A DNA stretch of 64,000 nt from an uncultured Acidimicrobiales bacterium. Lineage in GTDB: Bacteria > Actinomycetota > Acidimicrobiia > Acidimicrobiales > SZUA-35. The notes beneath the pieces are model-generated. The model was not told the DNA's origin. It made no database searches and was given only the letters and a program-made list of their open reading frames with translations. Positions 1-9,038 of this stretch are shown here, one piece after another. The stretch lies in assembly GCA_937922805.1 (NCBI GenBank), contig CALAJV010000010.1, positions 372,001 through 436,000 on the forward strand, in the 5' to 3' direction. The translations under genes were made by a program, and so were the position numbers. Every line of letters begins with the position of its first letter. Within the stretch, counting starts at the first letter, position 1.

Positions 1-336
1 TAGATCAGATGCGAGCTGCGACGCTTCGGCTGCGTTCAGCGTTATCGGCTTTTCGCAAAGTACATGCTTGCCCGCTTTGGCGGCTTGCAACGTAAGTGGT
101 GCGTGAAGATGGTTGGGGAGTGGGTTGTAAATAGCGTCAACATTCGGATCTGCTAGTAACTCTTCATAGCTGCCGTAGCATCGGTCGATGCCAAACTCGC
201 TTCCGAACTGCTCGGCTGCTGCCAGCTGGCGAGACCCAACTGCAACCACCTCGCTCGACTCGCTCGCCATAATTGCTGGAACGACATGGGTTCTCGCGAT
301 CTTTGCGGTTGAAAGTATTCCCCAACGAATAGACAT
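1..336 (-). CDS. Gfo/Idh/MocA family oxidoreductase (partial, N-terminal 112 codons)
   Basis: The reverse strand opens with an ATG at 336 and reads without a stop to the window edge, so the C-terminal part lies outside. The first residues, MSIRWGILSTAKIARTHV, form the Rossmann beta-alpha start of Gfo/Idh/MocA dehydrogenases. They are followed by the NADP-binding second strand (SSEVVAVGSRQLAAAEQFG), a YGSYEELLADPNVDAIYNPLP-type segment and the family hallmark CEKP near residue 97. By family knowledge these enzymes oxidise or reduce sugars and polyols with NAD(P)H; the substrate cannot be told from this domain. The gene is divergent from the cupin gene at 495, leaving about 160 bp of shared upstream DNA. 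Confidence 0.9.
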   Translation of the reverse strand, partial: MSIRWGILSTAKIARTHVVPAIMASESSEVVAVGSRQLAAAEQFGSEFGIDRCYGSYEELLADPNVDAIYNPLPNHLHAPLTLQAAKAGKHVLCEKPITLNAAEASQLASDL

Positions 337-494
337 AGCTCAGGTGCTCCGGTTCTAGTCAACAGCAACGGTCTGATCACCGTAACAGCATCAACTCCGG
401 ACGAACTAGCCCGCTAGAGTCGGTAATCAGGCCAGTCGAAGCGGCCAGCATCGAACAGCGAGCACAACACCAGTCACACATGTGGGGAACAACG

Positions 495-1055
495 ATGAGC
501 CAATCGTTAGACAAATTGATAGCCGAGTGCCGATCGTTGGTCGCACACGACAAGTCCGAGGCGCTCCCGGCTATTTTGGCTGCGGTTGAGAGGTTCGTCG
601 CTGATTCAACCGTGGCCGTGGACGAAGTGCCCGTACTGAACCCACCAGATCCGATTCCCGTAGGCGGACTTGAAGAAGTCTTGTTTGAAGATACAAACTT
701 GTCGGTGGTGCTCGTCGACACGCCTCCTGGGGTTGCTCAACCGCCCCACGATCATCGAATGCCAGTAGCGATCGGGGTTTATCAGGGAATCGAAGATCAC
801 CGGCTGTACCGCCGCAGGGCCAGTGAGGGTCTTGAATTGCACGATGGACTATCAGTCGGCCCCGGACAGGCCATTTCGTTGGCTACCGAGGCTATTCATG
901 CCATCGCCGCGGGTGATCAGAATTGGTGTCGAGGGATCCACGTTTACCTTGGTCCGATTAGCACCATCGACCGATCCATTTTTCACCCAGAAACGTTCGC
1001 AGAAGAACGGTTGACGCTAGCCCGTTACGAACAGTGGTGCCGTCCGCTGAGCTAG
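495..1055 (+). CDS. Cupin-fold metalloenzyme of the cysteine dioxygenase type I superfamily
   Basis: The 186-aa product carries PPHDHRMPVAIGVYQGIEDH, which matches the metal-binding HxH...E pattern of the cysteine dioxygenase/thiol dioxygenase cupins, and a later AIHAI segment that may give the third histidine. An in-frame ATG exists at 480, but GGGGA at 484-488 lies 6 bases before the ATG at 495, so 495 is chosen. The family oxidises small thiols at a mononuclear Fe(II). Many actinobacterial members are only called 'predicted metal-dependent enzyme of the double-stranded beta helix', and this substrate is unknown. It converges on the GGDEF-EAL gene with a 4-bp overlap of the two 3' ends. Confidence 0.7.
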   Translation: MSQSLDKLIAECRSLVAHDKSEALPAILAAVERFVADSTVAVDEVPVLNPPDPIPVGGLEEVLFEDTNLSVVLVDTPPGVAQPPHDHRMPVAIGVYQGIEDHRLYRRRASEGLELHDGLSVGPGQAISLATEAIHAIAAGDQNWCRGIHVYLGPISTIDRSIFHPETFAEERLTLARYEQWCRPLS

Positions 1056-2884
1056 ATTCCGTCCGCTAGGGCCGGCATCGTCAGCGACTGTCCTAACAGC
1101 ATCTCGATTTTCTCCGGCGCCGCCGGGTGGGCCAAGAAATACCCTTGCCCTTTGTCGCACCCTCGCTTGCGGAGTTCAAGAATTTGTTTGGGCTCTTCAA
1201 TCCCTTCGGCGATGGAGTCAAGACCGAACGCGTCAGCCAACGTTACCGCGGCGTCGACGATGGCCGAATCGTGATCGGAGACGCCAAGACCAGCGATGAA
1301 GCTCATGTCGATCTTGAGTGCAGTTATCGGGAGGCTCTTGAGCTGCTTCATTGACGAGTAGCCCGTGCCGAAATCGTCAAGTGCGAGCTTGACTCCCATC
1401 GTCCGTAGCCTCTCCAGCGCCCCGCGAGTGGACTCGATATCGTCGAGGATGACATGCTCGGTCACTTCTAAACAAACGGCCGACGAAGGAACATTGTGTT
1501 CGAGTAGAAGGGTCTCGACCTGATACGCCAAGTCGCGACTCATCAACTGAGCCGGGGAGACGTTGATCCACATTTCGAGATCAGGGTGATCTTTTTGCCA
1601 TTTACTCAGTTGCTCGATGGCTTTGGCCATCACAACGTCGCCGATATCGATAACGAGACCGCTCTCTTCAGCCACGTCGATGAACGAGCCCGCTGCTTGC
1701 AATCCCCGTTTCGGGTGTTGCCAGCGAAGCAGCGCTTCAACTGCGATTATTTTCCCAGTCACAAGATCGGCGACCGGTTGGTAGTGAAGGGTCAACTCAT
1801 CGCGCTCAAGGGCTTCGCGAAGTTCGAGTTCGACCTCGAATCGGTGGAGAACCTTCGCCCTCATCTCTGAATCGAAGGTTACGGCCCGGTTTTTTCCTTT
1901 GAGTTTGGCCAGGTGTAGTGCCGCTTCAGATTCGGCCAGGAGGTCGGCGTTTTGGGCCGAGACGCTATTGTGAGCGACGCCGATGCTGACCGACCGGGCC
2001 AAGTTGATGTCGCCCACGAGCACGCTTGTGGAGAGATCGCCAACCAGTCGATTGGCAATCATGTCGACTCGTTCTGGTGGCAAGCCGATTATCAGAGCGC
2101 CAAGCTGGTCGCCTTGGAGACGAACAACGAGATCATCTGACCGCATGTTGGCTTCGAGCCGCCTCGCCATCCTTTGAATGAACTGGTCGCCCACACCGTA
2201 GTCGAGGCCATCATTGACCACCTTCATATTGTCGATGTCGATAGAAATGAACGAGACCCACTCGCTTTGTTCGAGCGTTTCGATCTGTTCAACTAGCCGA
2301 AGTCGGTTAGGAAGCCCGGTCAGTGGATCAAAGTAGGCTTGTCGCATAACACTTTGTTCAGCTTCGAGGCGACCCCAAAGCTGAGCGAAAAGCGTGGCGA
2401 TCGCGCTGAGCGCCGCAACCTCTGCTTGTTCGAAGCTGCGCATGCCGAACTGGACGAGGCCGAGGCCTCCTATCGTCGATCCACCTCGAAGGAGCGGAAC
2501 GACCGCAACTGTTACTGACGGAGTTCCAGAGGCTTCTTCAATAAATTCATCGAACTGGCCACCGTCGGGGTAGATGATCAACGGGACTGTCAAGTGTTCG
2601 CCCATGGCGAATGTTGGGTTGTCATCGAAGTGAACCTCGATAAACGGATCATCGGCGAAATCAACCGGACGCGGCGGGTACTCGGCTTCTAAGATTGCTA
2701 CTCGCCGTTCAAGATCATGTCGTCGCAGGAAGACGGCGTCGACACCAAAGAAACCTTGGATTGTCACCATTACCTCGTCCGAGACGGCAGCAAGGTTATC
2801 GAGCGCCACTCCCATCAGAGCAGTAGCGACCTCTGTAATGAGGCCATCAAGTGTTCCTTGCCTATCTTCAGAGTTCCCGGCCAT
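1052..2884 (-). CDS. GAF-like / degenerate GGDEF / EAL cyclic-di-GMP protein
   Basis: The soluble 610-aa protein has three regions. Residues 1-170 look like a GAF-type sensor (VDAVFLRRHDLERRVAI ... VPLLRGGSTIGGLGLV). Residues about 180-340 form a GGDEF fold that keeps DPLTGLPNR but has QGDQL in place of GGDEF, so diguanylate cyclase activity is unlikely. Residues about 355-600 form an EAL domain with EALLRW, NVSPAQL, LEVTEH, DDFGTGYSS, KIDMSFI and AEGIEE, meaning all metal and catalytic acids expected of a c-di-GMP phosphodiesterase. The ATG at 2884 is preferred over the TTG just before it. Prediction: a phosphodiesterase whose GGDEF part may only bind GTP. It stands alone, divergent from the LLM gene. 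Confidence 0.9.
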   Translation of the reverse strand: MAGNSEDRQGTLDGLITEVATALMGVALDNLAAVSDEVMVTIQGFFGVDAVFLRRHDLERRVAILEAEYPPRPVDFADDPFIEVHFDDNPTFAMGEHLTVPLIIYPDGGQFDEFIEEASGTPSVTVAVVPLLRGGSTIGGLGLVQFGMRSFEQAEVAALSAIATLFAQLWGRLEAEQSVMRQAYFDPLTGLPNRLRLVEQIETLEQSEWVSFISIDIDNMKVVNDGLDYGVGDQFIQRMARRLEANMRSDDLVVRLQGDQLGALIIGLPPERVDMIANRLVGDLSTSVLVGDINLARSVSIGVAHNSVSAQNADLLAESEAALHLAKLKGKNRAVTFDSEMRAKVLHRFEVELELREALERDELTLHYQPVADLVTGKIIAVEALLRWQHPKRGLQAAGSFIDVAEESGLVIDIGDVVMAKAIEQLSKWQKDHPDLEMWINVSPAQLMSRDLAYQVETLLLEHNVPSSAVCLEVTEHVILDDIESTRGALERLRTMGVKLALDDFGTGYSSMKQLKSLPITALKIDMSFIAGLGVSDHDSAIVDAAVTLADAFGLDSIAEGIEEPKQILELRKRGCDKGQGYFLAHPAAPEKIEMLLGQSLTMPALADGI

Positions 2885-3030
2885 CAAACATCCAATCGTT
2901 GGCTATTGTTCCCGTCGGCGGAAAAAGTCGACGGCTTAGGCTTCGACGCCTTTCGATCGGAGGTTTTCCGGATCGATTTCGCTGACTCGTCGTTGGCTTA
3001 TGGACGGCTGTCCGAACTAGAGTACGGCCC

Positions 3031-3954
3031 ATGAGAATTGGGATTAATGGATCAGGTCTTCTAGCCAAACCAGATTTGGGGGCAATGGTCGCCGACATAC
3101 AGCGGGCCGAATCCGAAGGGTTAGCCAACTATTGGCTAGCTCAGACCGGCCTTGTCGATGCGCTGACCGTTTTCGCAGTAGCCGGTGGATCAACTAGTTC
3201 GATCGACCTAGGCACCGCAGTCGTCCCAACCTGGCCTCGTCATCCTCAAGCCTTGGCCGCGCAAGCACTTACCACTCAAGCAGCCACGGGAGGCCGAACG
3301 ATCCTGGGCATCGGCCTAGCGCATCAGATGTCGGTTGAGGGCAGTTGGAAAATGAAGTGGGAACGACCGATCCGACACATGCTCGACTATCTCGGGGTGT
3401 TAGAAGAACTGCTGGCAACCGGGAAGGCTTCCTACGAAGGCGAGGTGTGGTCATTCGTTGGCGAATCGCCGATGCCGACCGATACTCCACCGCGTCTCAT
3501 GTTGGCGGCGCTAGGGGATCAAATGTTGAAGATCGCGGGAGCCCGATCTGACGGAACGATTCTATGGTGCGTCGGACCAAAGACGCTAGAGCGCCAAATC
3601 GTTCCAGGTATTAGTCAGGCCGCCGCTGACGCAGGGCGACCGGCTCCGTCGGTTGTGTGTAGCTTGCCAGTTTGGGTTACTGACCGGCCCGACGAGGCGC
3701 GCGCAATTGTGGCCAAGACCCTGACGATCTATGGCCAGCTACCGTCGTATCGGGCCATGCTCGATATTGAAGGAGTGGATGGTCCGGCCGACATTTCGCT
3801 GATTGGCAGCGAAGAACAGGTCAGCGAAGGCTTAGCTCAGATCGCCGCTGCCGGAGCGACTGACTTCACTGCGGTAGCCCAAGGGTTCGACGATGACGAG
3901 CGAGAACGGGCGTGGTCGGTTCTCGCGTCGGCTGCAAACGGCGGAAACGACTGA
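3031..3954 (+). CDS. LLM-class F420-dependent oxidoreductase
   Basis: The 307-aa product has the luciferase-like TIM barrel signature: SEGLANYWLAQ, GTAVVPTWPRHPQALAAQAL and RTILGIGLAHQ, which are hallmarks of the F420-dependent 'TIGR03564/LLM' oxidoreductases abundant in actinobacteria. These enzymes use reduced deazaflavin F420 to reduce activated double bonds or other substrates; the substrate is not predictable. The ATG start gives a normal family length. The stop is followed 9 bases later by the esterase gene with its own strong RBS, so the two are probably co-transcribed. Confidence 0.88.
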   Translation: MRIGINGSGLLAKPDLGAMVADIQRAESEGLANYWLAQTGLVDALTVFAVAGGSTSSIDLGTAVVPTWPRHPQALAAQALTTQAATGGRTILGIGLAHQMSVEGSWKMKWERPIRHMLDYLGVLEELLATGKASYEGEVWSFVGESPMPTDTPPRLMLAALGDQMLKIAGARSDGTILWCVGPKTLERQIVPGISQAAADAGRPAPSVVCSLPVWVTDRPDEARAIVAKTLTIYGQLPSYRAMLDIEGVDGPADISLIGSEEQVSEGLAQIAAAGATDFTAVAQGFDDDERERAWSVLASAANGGND

Positions 3955-3963
3955 GGAGGATAC

Positions 3964-4914
3964 GTGGCACTGCAACCTGATGTGAAACAGCTGCTCGACT
4001 ATGTCGAAGAGCTTGGTTTGCCACCTCTGGTGTCCATGGAACCAGCTGATGCCCGCGCGTTTATGGCGGCGTCGGCGGCGGAGCGGCCACCAGGTCCAGA
4101 GGTTGCTGAAGTGGTCGACGGAGAACTCGATGGTGCCGCGGGCCCCCTTGGCTACCGCTTGTACCGCCCTACCGACGAGCCGGACCTGCCAATCTTTGTC
4201 TATTTTCATGGTGGCGGCTGGGTGCTCGGAAGCCACGAATCTGATGACCCTCTTTGTCGAGACCTAGCAGTTCGATCAGGCGCTCTGGTTATCTCAGTCG
4301 ACTATCGACATGCACCCGAAGATCCGTTCCCAGCAGCTATCGAGGATGGAATCGCTGCTGTTCGATGGGTCGCCGACCGAGGCGAAGAACTTGGAGGCGA
4401 CCCAAACCGATTGGCCGTCGGAGGATGGAGCGCTGGTGCCAACGTTGCCGCGGTTGTTTGTCAGATAGCTCGCGATGAGGGCGGACCCTCCATTGCCGGT
4501 CAAGCTTTGCTTACACCGGTCGTTGATTGTGATTTCTCACGAGAGTCGTACGAAATCAACAGCGACGGCTACGTTTTAACCACCGAACTAATGCACTGGT
4601 TCTGGGACCATTATCTTCCTGCCGATGGGGTATCCGAGAAGCGAACCGATCCTCGGGCGTCGCCAATTCGGGCCGAAACGCTGGTTGGCTTACCCCCAGC
4701 CTTTATCGTGACGTGTGAGTTCGACCCTCTACGTGATGAGGGAGCGGAATACGCCGAGCAACTTAAGGCCGCAGGGGTTGATGCCAATCACCTTCAGTGC
4801 CTCGGTCAAACTCACACTTCGATTGGAGCTGTCGACCTGATTCCCTCCAGCGAACCGGGCCGCCACGCGTTGGCTAATGCTATTCGAGGGTTTTTGGGCC
4901 TGCCGCCTGGGTGA
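3964..4914 (+). CDS. Alpha/beta hydrolase of the hormone-sensitive-lipase (HSL) family
   Basis: The 316-aa protein carries the HSL oxyanion motif HGGGW near residue 83 and the nucleophile elbow GWSAG, and predicted Asp and His of the triad in [10 protein letters not shown] and [12 protein letters not shown]-type enzymes hydrolyse short- to medium-chain carboxyl esters in the cytoplasm. The start is GTG at 3964, preceded by a near-perfect Shine-Dalgarno AGGAGGA at 3954-3960 that overlaps the end of the LLM gene. The gene ends one base before the convergent phosphohistidine-domain gene. Confidence 0.92.
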   Translation: MALQPDVKQLLDYVEELGLPPLVSMEPADARAFMAASAAERPPGPEVAEVVDGELDGAAGPLGYRLYRPTDEPDLPIFVYFHGGGWVLGSHESDDPLCRDLAVRSGALVISVDYRHAPEDPFPAAIEDGIAAVRWVADRGEELGGDPNRLAVGGWSAGANVAAVVCQIARDEGGPSIAGQALLTPVVDCDFSRESYEINSDGYVLTTELMHWFWDHYLPADGVSEKRTDPRASPIRAETLVGLPPAFIVTCEFDPLRDEGAEYAEQLKAAGVDANHLQCLGQTHTSIGAVDLIPSSEPGRHALANAIRGFLGLPPG

Positions 4915-4915
4915 A

Positions 4916-6571
4916 CTACTCGGCGATACGAACCGTTCCGGCCTGGCCGTCAATCTCGATGATCGATCCATCGGCAATCTTGAGCGTCGCGGCGTCCACC
5001 CCTACGACACATGGGATACCGAGCTCGCGTGACACGATCATCGAGTGACTCATAGCGGCGCCGACTTCGACGACGACACCGCCCGCCACTAGGAACAACG
5101 GAGTCCAAGCTGGATCGGTGAGGGGTGCGATCAAAATGTCGCCGGGCTCGATAGCACTAGGATCACCGGGATCGGTGACGATGCGGGCTGGGCCACGGGC
5201 GGTTCCTGGGGCGCCTGGCGAACCGGCGAATCTGGTTCCTACCGGGGCGACCTGAGAACCGATTTCTGGCCGTTTCTCCCACTGATCTAGCGGAGGAAAG
5301 GAACCTCCGAACGAGTTGGCATCAAACGCGAAAGGAGGGTTCAAAGATGCCAGGGCTGAGTAATCTTGACTCCGTCGGTCGATCGTCGGCAAAAGAGGTT
5401 TTGGGTCCGACAAGTACCGTTCGAATTCTTCGCAGGTAAGAAGAAGCGGTAACAGTGGGTCCTTGGTTCCGCCTTTAGCGGCCGCTCTTCGGTGCAGTTC
5501 CAAGTAAAGATGCCTGAGGGTTTGGCTAACCCGAATTACTTGATCTTTCGACTCTTCTCGTGCCCTCGACCAAAGGGCCGCGTTCGCAATGGCTTTGTCT
5601 AGTTTCTTTGATCGTCGACCAAGTTTTTTGTGAGCGGCCTGAAGCGCTTTCCGATTAGCTGTTTCGACCTCTTGGTCCTGCTGAGCAGGCGATCGGTTGG
5701 GGCCGAGTGCGCGCATTGCATCAATAGCGGCCAACGCCACCTCGGGGTAGCTTGCCCAATCTCGGCCCCCAATGGAAAACTCGTTCGGTCCGCGATGGCC
5801 AAACTCGGTTAGAAAATTGGAGAATTCGGAATCGAAACGCTCGGGTTCGGTCTCGTTAGCAAGACGCCACATAGCTCGAGCCGGCCCGGCAGAAACCACA
5901 TCACCGATCCCGGTAGTCAACGCAATAGCAAGATTTGGATCGCCAAGGTGTTTTTCGCAGAAATCGGTTAGTGCTCCAGCGGAGATCGTTGCTTGCATCG
6001 TGTTAGCTACGTGACCAGCGATCATTTCGGCCCAGACGTCGTTAACGTCGATGCTGATGTAACGCCACAGGGCTTCGTCGGAATCATCTAGGCCGGGTGC
6101 TTTGGCTTTGAACGCATCAGCCGCTTGGCGCATTGCCTCTACCCGCGGCACCGACGTTGCTCGTAAGGTACGCAACGCCGAGCGGATAACGTTGGCTGTG
6201 GCTCGTATGTTTCGATCGCCAGGTTTCTTGAGATAGGCAGGTACATCTGCTTCGCCCAAGAACTGCTTGTCGATAAGGCCGGGGGAGAGCCCTGGGGTGC
6301 GTACACCGAGCAGCCGCATCAGGCTGGCGTTGAAGTAGGCGTAGCCGCCGAACACACCAACAAGGTTGAAGTCCTGATCGTCGAAATCGGCTTCGGTCAA
6401 AAACCCGATTTCGATCGCCCCCCGCCTCCAACCAGCTTCAGATGGCTGTCCTGCGATCGCCCACTCCAATGGGAACACGACCTCGGGATACACCTCGCCG
6501 ATGTTGCCGCGGGTATACAACGGCCAGCGGGCGCTCGGTTGGTTATCGGATGGCCACACTATCTCGTTCAA
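4916..6571 (-). CDS. PEP-utilising (phosphohistidine mobile domain) protein lacking an ATP-grasp domain
   Basis: The C-terminal 80 residues are a PEP-utilising-enzyme mobile domain: GDILIAPLTDPAWTPLF, then AAMSHSMIVSRELGIPCVVG, where the His of SHS is the phospho-carrier in PEP synthase and rifampicin phosphotransferase. The preceding 450 residues resemble the middle/linker part of rifampicin-phosphotransferase-like proteins (GNIGEVYPEVVFPLEWA, GGYAYFN). No ATP-grasp domain is present in this protein or in a neighbour. The start is TTG at 6571, directly abutting the TAA of the MFS gene (TAATTG), which suggests translational coupling. The function is unknown; a partner supplying the ATP-grasp step, or a non-catalytic role, would be needed. 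Confidence 0.75.
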   Translation of the reverse strand: MNEIVWPSDNQPSARWPLYTRGNIGEVYPEVVFPLEWAIAGQPSEAGWRRGAIEIGFLTEADFDDQDFNLVGVFGGYAYFNASLMRLLGVRTPGLSPGLIDKQFLGEADVPAYLKKPGDRNIRATANVIRSALRTLRATSVPRVEAMRQAADAFKAKAPGLDDSDEALWRYISIDVNDVWAEMIAGHVANTMQATISAGALTDFCEKHLGDPNLAIALTTGIGDVVSAGPARAMWRLANETEPERFDSEFSNFLTEFGHRGPNEFSIGGRDWASYPEVALAAIDAMRALGPNRSPAQQDQEVETANRKALQAAHKKLGRRSKKLDKAIANAALWSRAREESKDQVIRVSQTLRHLYLELHRRAAAKGGTKDPLLPLLLTCEEFERYLSDPKPLLPTIDRRSQDYSALASLNPPFAFDANSFGGSFPPLDQWEKRPEIGSQVAPVGTRFAGSPGAPGTARGPARIVTDPGDPSAIEPGDILIAPLTDPAWTPLFLVAGGVVVEVGAAMSHSMIVSRELGIPCVVGVDAATLKIADGSIIEIDGQAGTVRIAE

Positions 6572-7969
6572 TTAGTCCGCCTTGTTCGGAAACACCAGAC
6601 CAAAGAGTAATGCCTGGCCGACGTACAGTACCAATGTGAATACCCAAAGTCGTTGAAGTGCCTCAAGCGCTGGTTGGCCTGCCTCTGGCCGACCAACGAT
6701 CGCCAGCGCTGTAGCCACCCCCAGTGCGACCGAGAGTTGGAAGACGGTCTGCCGACCAGCACCGGCGCTACCGAACTGTTGGGGCGGAACATCGCGCATC
6801 GCAGCGCCGACGAGCTGGGCAAAGCTTCCGCCGGCGGCGAGACCGATAAAGGTGCCGGGCAACAGCAGCCCGACAACATAGTTCGGTTCGACCGTCGTTA
6901 ACAGCACGAACAAGACCATGCCGATGGCCCCACATACTCCAGCCATCGTCAGGATTGGCTTGTTTCCAATTCGGTCGGCGGCTCGACCGAAAATGGGGGA
7001 CGTCACCATCGCAACCAGAGGGCCGGGAGCGAGGCCAAGGCCGACCTGTAGCGGAGACCAGTTCCACGTATCCAACATGAAAGAAGGCAGAGTCAAAAGC
7101 CAGCCGAAGAACGCGGCGCCGAATAGTAGATTGCCAACGGTTGCTACCGAGTAGGACCGCAGCTTGAACAGATCTAAATCAAACAACGGTTGAGGGTGAG
7201 AGCGAGACCGGAAGACAAAAAATATAAGTAAGCCAACAGCGATCACTGAGGTCGCTAGAAACGGAGCTGTCAGCGGTCCCCATTGGTCGCCGTAGGTGAT
7301 TAGCAGTACCAGTCCGGCCACGCCGAGTGACGCGGCTGGAACTGAAAATCGGTCAACCTTTTCCGGCGCCTGGCCTTTACCTTCGACCAGCCACACGTGA
7401 CCGGCAACTAACGCGAGCGTAGCGACGGGCACATTAACTAGGAACACTGAACGCCAGCTCGATATGACGAGTAGTACTCCACCGATTGTCGGCCCCACTG
7501 CGGCGGCTAGCGCTCCGACTGCCCCCCAGATTCCAACGGCCATTTGTCTTCGAGCCGGTGGGAACGCCGAAAGTACGAGAGCTAACCCAGCAGGGTATTG
7601 CATCGCTCCACCAACCGACTGGACGAGTCGAGCGATGATCAGAACCGAGGCAGACCAGGACACGCCAGCCAAGATCGAACCGGCGACGAACAAAAGTACC
7701 CCAGCCAGGAAGAGCTTCTTTCTTCCGTATCGATCTGAAGCCCAACCCGAAACCAAAAGAAGGCTAGCGACGCCGATGTTGTAGGCAGTGACCACCCACG
7801 ACAACGTGGATTCTGTCGTAGTGGGAAAGGCATCTCGAAGAGACGGAAAAGCCAAAGCGATCACAGTAATTTCGAGGCTTACCATGAACCCGATTAGTGA
7901 GACGGTAAACAACGTTCTCCACGCCGAGGGCGGAATCTGTTCCGCATCGACCGGGCGCTGTTCGTTCAT
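6572..7969 (-). CDS. MFS transporter, DHA2 (14-helix) drug:H+ antiporter type
   Basis: The 465-aa membrane protein carries the DHA2/EmrB start (FMVSLEITVIALAFPSLRDAF), the loop 2-3 motif GWASDRYGRKKLF, and motif C-like GAVGALAAAVGPTIGGVL in helix 5. About 14 hydrophobic segments can be counted. Members export drugs, bile salts or other amphipathic compounds in exchange for protons; the substrate is unknown. ATG at 7969. It is the first gene of a two-gene unit with the phosphohistidine-domain protein, whose TTG start follows its TAA without a gap. That pairing would be consistent with a resistance or modification role, but this is only inference. Confidence 0.9.
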   Translation of the reverse strand: MNEQRPVDAEQIPPSAWRTLFTVSLIGFMVSLEITVIALAFPSLRDAFPTTTESTLSWVVTAYNIGVASLLLVSGWASDRYGRKKLFLAGVLLFVAGSILAGVSWSASVLIIARLVQSVGGAMQYPAGLALVLSAFPPARRQMAVGIWGAVGALAAAVGPTIGGVLLVISSWRSVFLVNVPVATLALVAGHVWLVEGKGQAPEKVDRFSVPAASLGVAGLVLLITYGDQWGPLTAPFLATSVIAVGLLIFFVFRSRSHPQPLFDLDLFKLRSYSVATVGNLLFGAAFFGWLLTLPSFMLDTWNWSPLQVGLGLAPGPLVAMVTSPIFGRAADRIGNKPILTMAGVCGAIGMVLFVLLTTVEPNYVVGLLLPGTFIGLAAGGSFAQLVGAAMRDVPPQQFGSAGAGRQTVFQLSVALGVATALAIVGRPEAGQPALEALQRLWVFTLVLYVGQALLFGLVFPNKAD

Positions 7970-8098
7970 GAGGTTTCGAGTGTCGCACCGAACGTAGTGG
8001 TTCCCAACCCATGACGTTGGCTGTTTGGCGATTACAGCCCGGTGCGGTCACAATGGGGCAGTGTGTTATGAACATGGACATCTCATAGTCGGTGCAAC

Positions 8099-8983
8099 GT
8101 GAGCGCTGGAACGCGCCTTGCTGGTGCCCCAAACCCGATGCATCATTGGCAGGGCGCTGGCGTTCGGCTAGCGGGCGACAGCTGGGGCAACCCAAACGGG
8201 CCACTGGTTGTGCTGCAACATGGAGGGGGTCAAACGAGGCACGCTTGGAGAGGGGTTGGTCAAACACTCGGTGACGCCGGTTTCTATGCCGTTGCCTTCG
8301 ATGCTCGCGGCCATGGAGACTCCGAGTGGGCTCCAGACGGCAATTATGATCGATCGGTGATGGTGGAAGACTTGTGCCGGGTAGTGAGCGCGCTTGACGC
8401 CGGGAAACCGATCTTGGTTGGAGCGTCAATGGGGGGTAATACCAGTCTGGCTGCGCTGGGAGAGAAGCATCTCGTCGGAGCGGGACTAGTCCTGGTTGAT
8501 ATTGCTCCAAGGATCCAATCGTCGGGAACCGGCAAGGTCGGACAGTTCATGGGGCAGAAACCAGATGGGTTTGATTCGTTGGAAGAGGTGGCAGAAGCAA
8601 TTGCCAACTACCAGCCGCACCGCAAAAGGCCTCGAAATCTTGAAGGTCTAGCGAAGAACGTCCGACTTGGTTCCGACGGCAAATACCACTGGCATTGGGA
8701 CCCGAGGTATCGACGTCGAGCTCCGATGACGAAAGATCAGATTCGGACCCGGACCAGGAGGCTAGAAGATGCGGCCCGTAACCTGACCGTGCCAACATTG
8801 CTGGTCCGAGGCGGGCTTTCCGATGTCTTAGATGAGAACGGGGCTCAGGCATTTCTTGCTTTGGTGGATCACGCTGAGTACGTTCGGGTTGATGATGCTG
8901 CTCATATGGTGGCGGGCGACAAAAATGATGTGTTTGGCCAATGCGTCGTCGATTTCTTAGTGCGAACGTCACCGCCGAGTTAG
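8099..8983 (+). CDS. Alpha/beta hydrolase fold protein
   Basis: The 294-aa product has the HGGGQ oxyanion segment, FDARGHGDSEW as in lipid/haloalkane-hydrolase-like members, nucleophile elbow GASMGG, a triad Asp candidate in GGLSDVLDENG and the His in DDAAHMVAGD. This is a complete Ser-Asp-His set, so an active hydrolase or C-C hydrolase is expected; the substrate is unknown. The start is taken as the GTG at 8099; an ATG at 8138 is a possible shorter alternative. It is divergent from the MFS transporter with about 130 bp between. Confidence 0.85.
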   Translation: MSAGTRLAGAPNPMHHWQGAGVRLAGDSWGNPNGPLVVLQHGGGQTRHAWRGVGQTLGDAGFYAVAFDARGHGDSEWAPDGNYDRSVMVEDLCRVVSALDAGKPILVGASMGGNTSLAALGEKHLVGAGLVLVDIAPRIQSSGTGKVGQFMGQKPDGFDSLEEVAEAIANYQPHRKRPRNLEGLAKNVRLGSDGKYHWHWDPRYRRRAPMTKDQIRTRTRRLEDAARNLTVPTLLVRGGLSDVLDENGAQAFLALVDHAEYVRVDDAAHMVAGDKNDVFGQCVVDFLVRTSPPS

Positions 8984-9038
8984 TTCTGACCACCCGTTAT
9001 CGTTTCTTATGCTCGCCGTAGTGGGTTAATGTCGAGCT

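Noticed and set aside
7764..8510. Minus-strand open frame of about 248 codons spanning two genes
   Set aside because: It is antisense to the alpha/beta hydrolase and overlaps the MFS start; its translation shows no fold and is rich in Arg, Pro and His.
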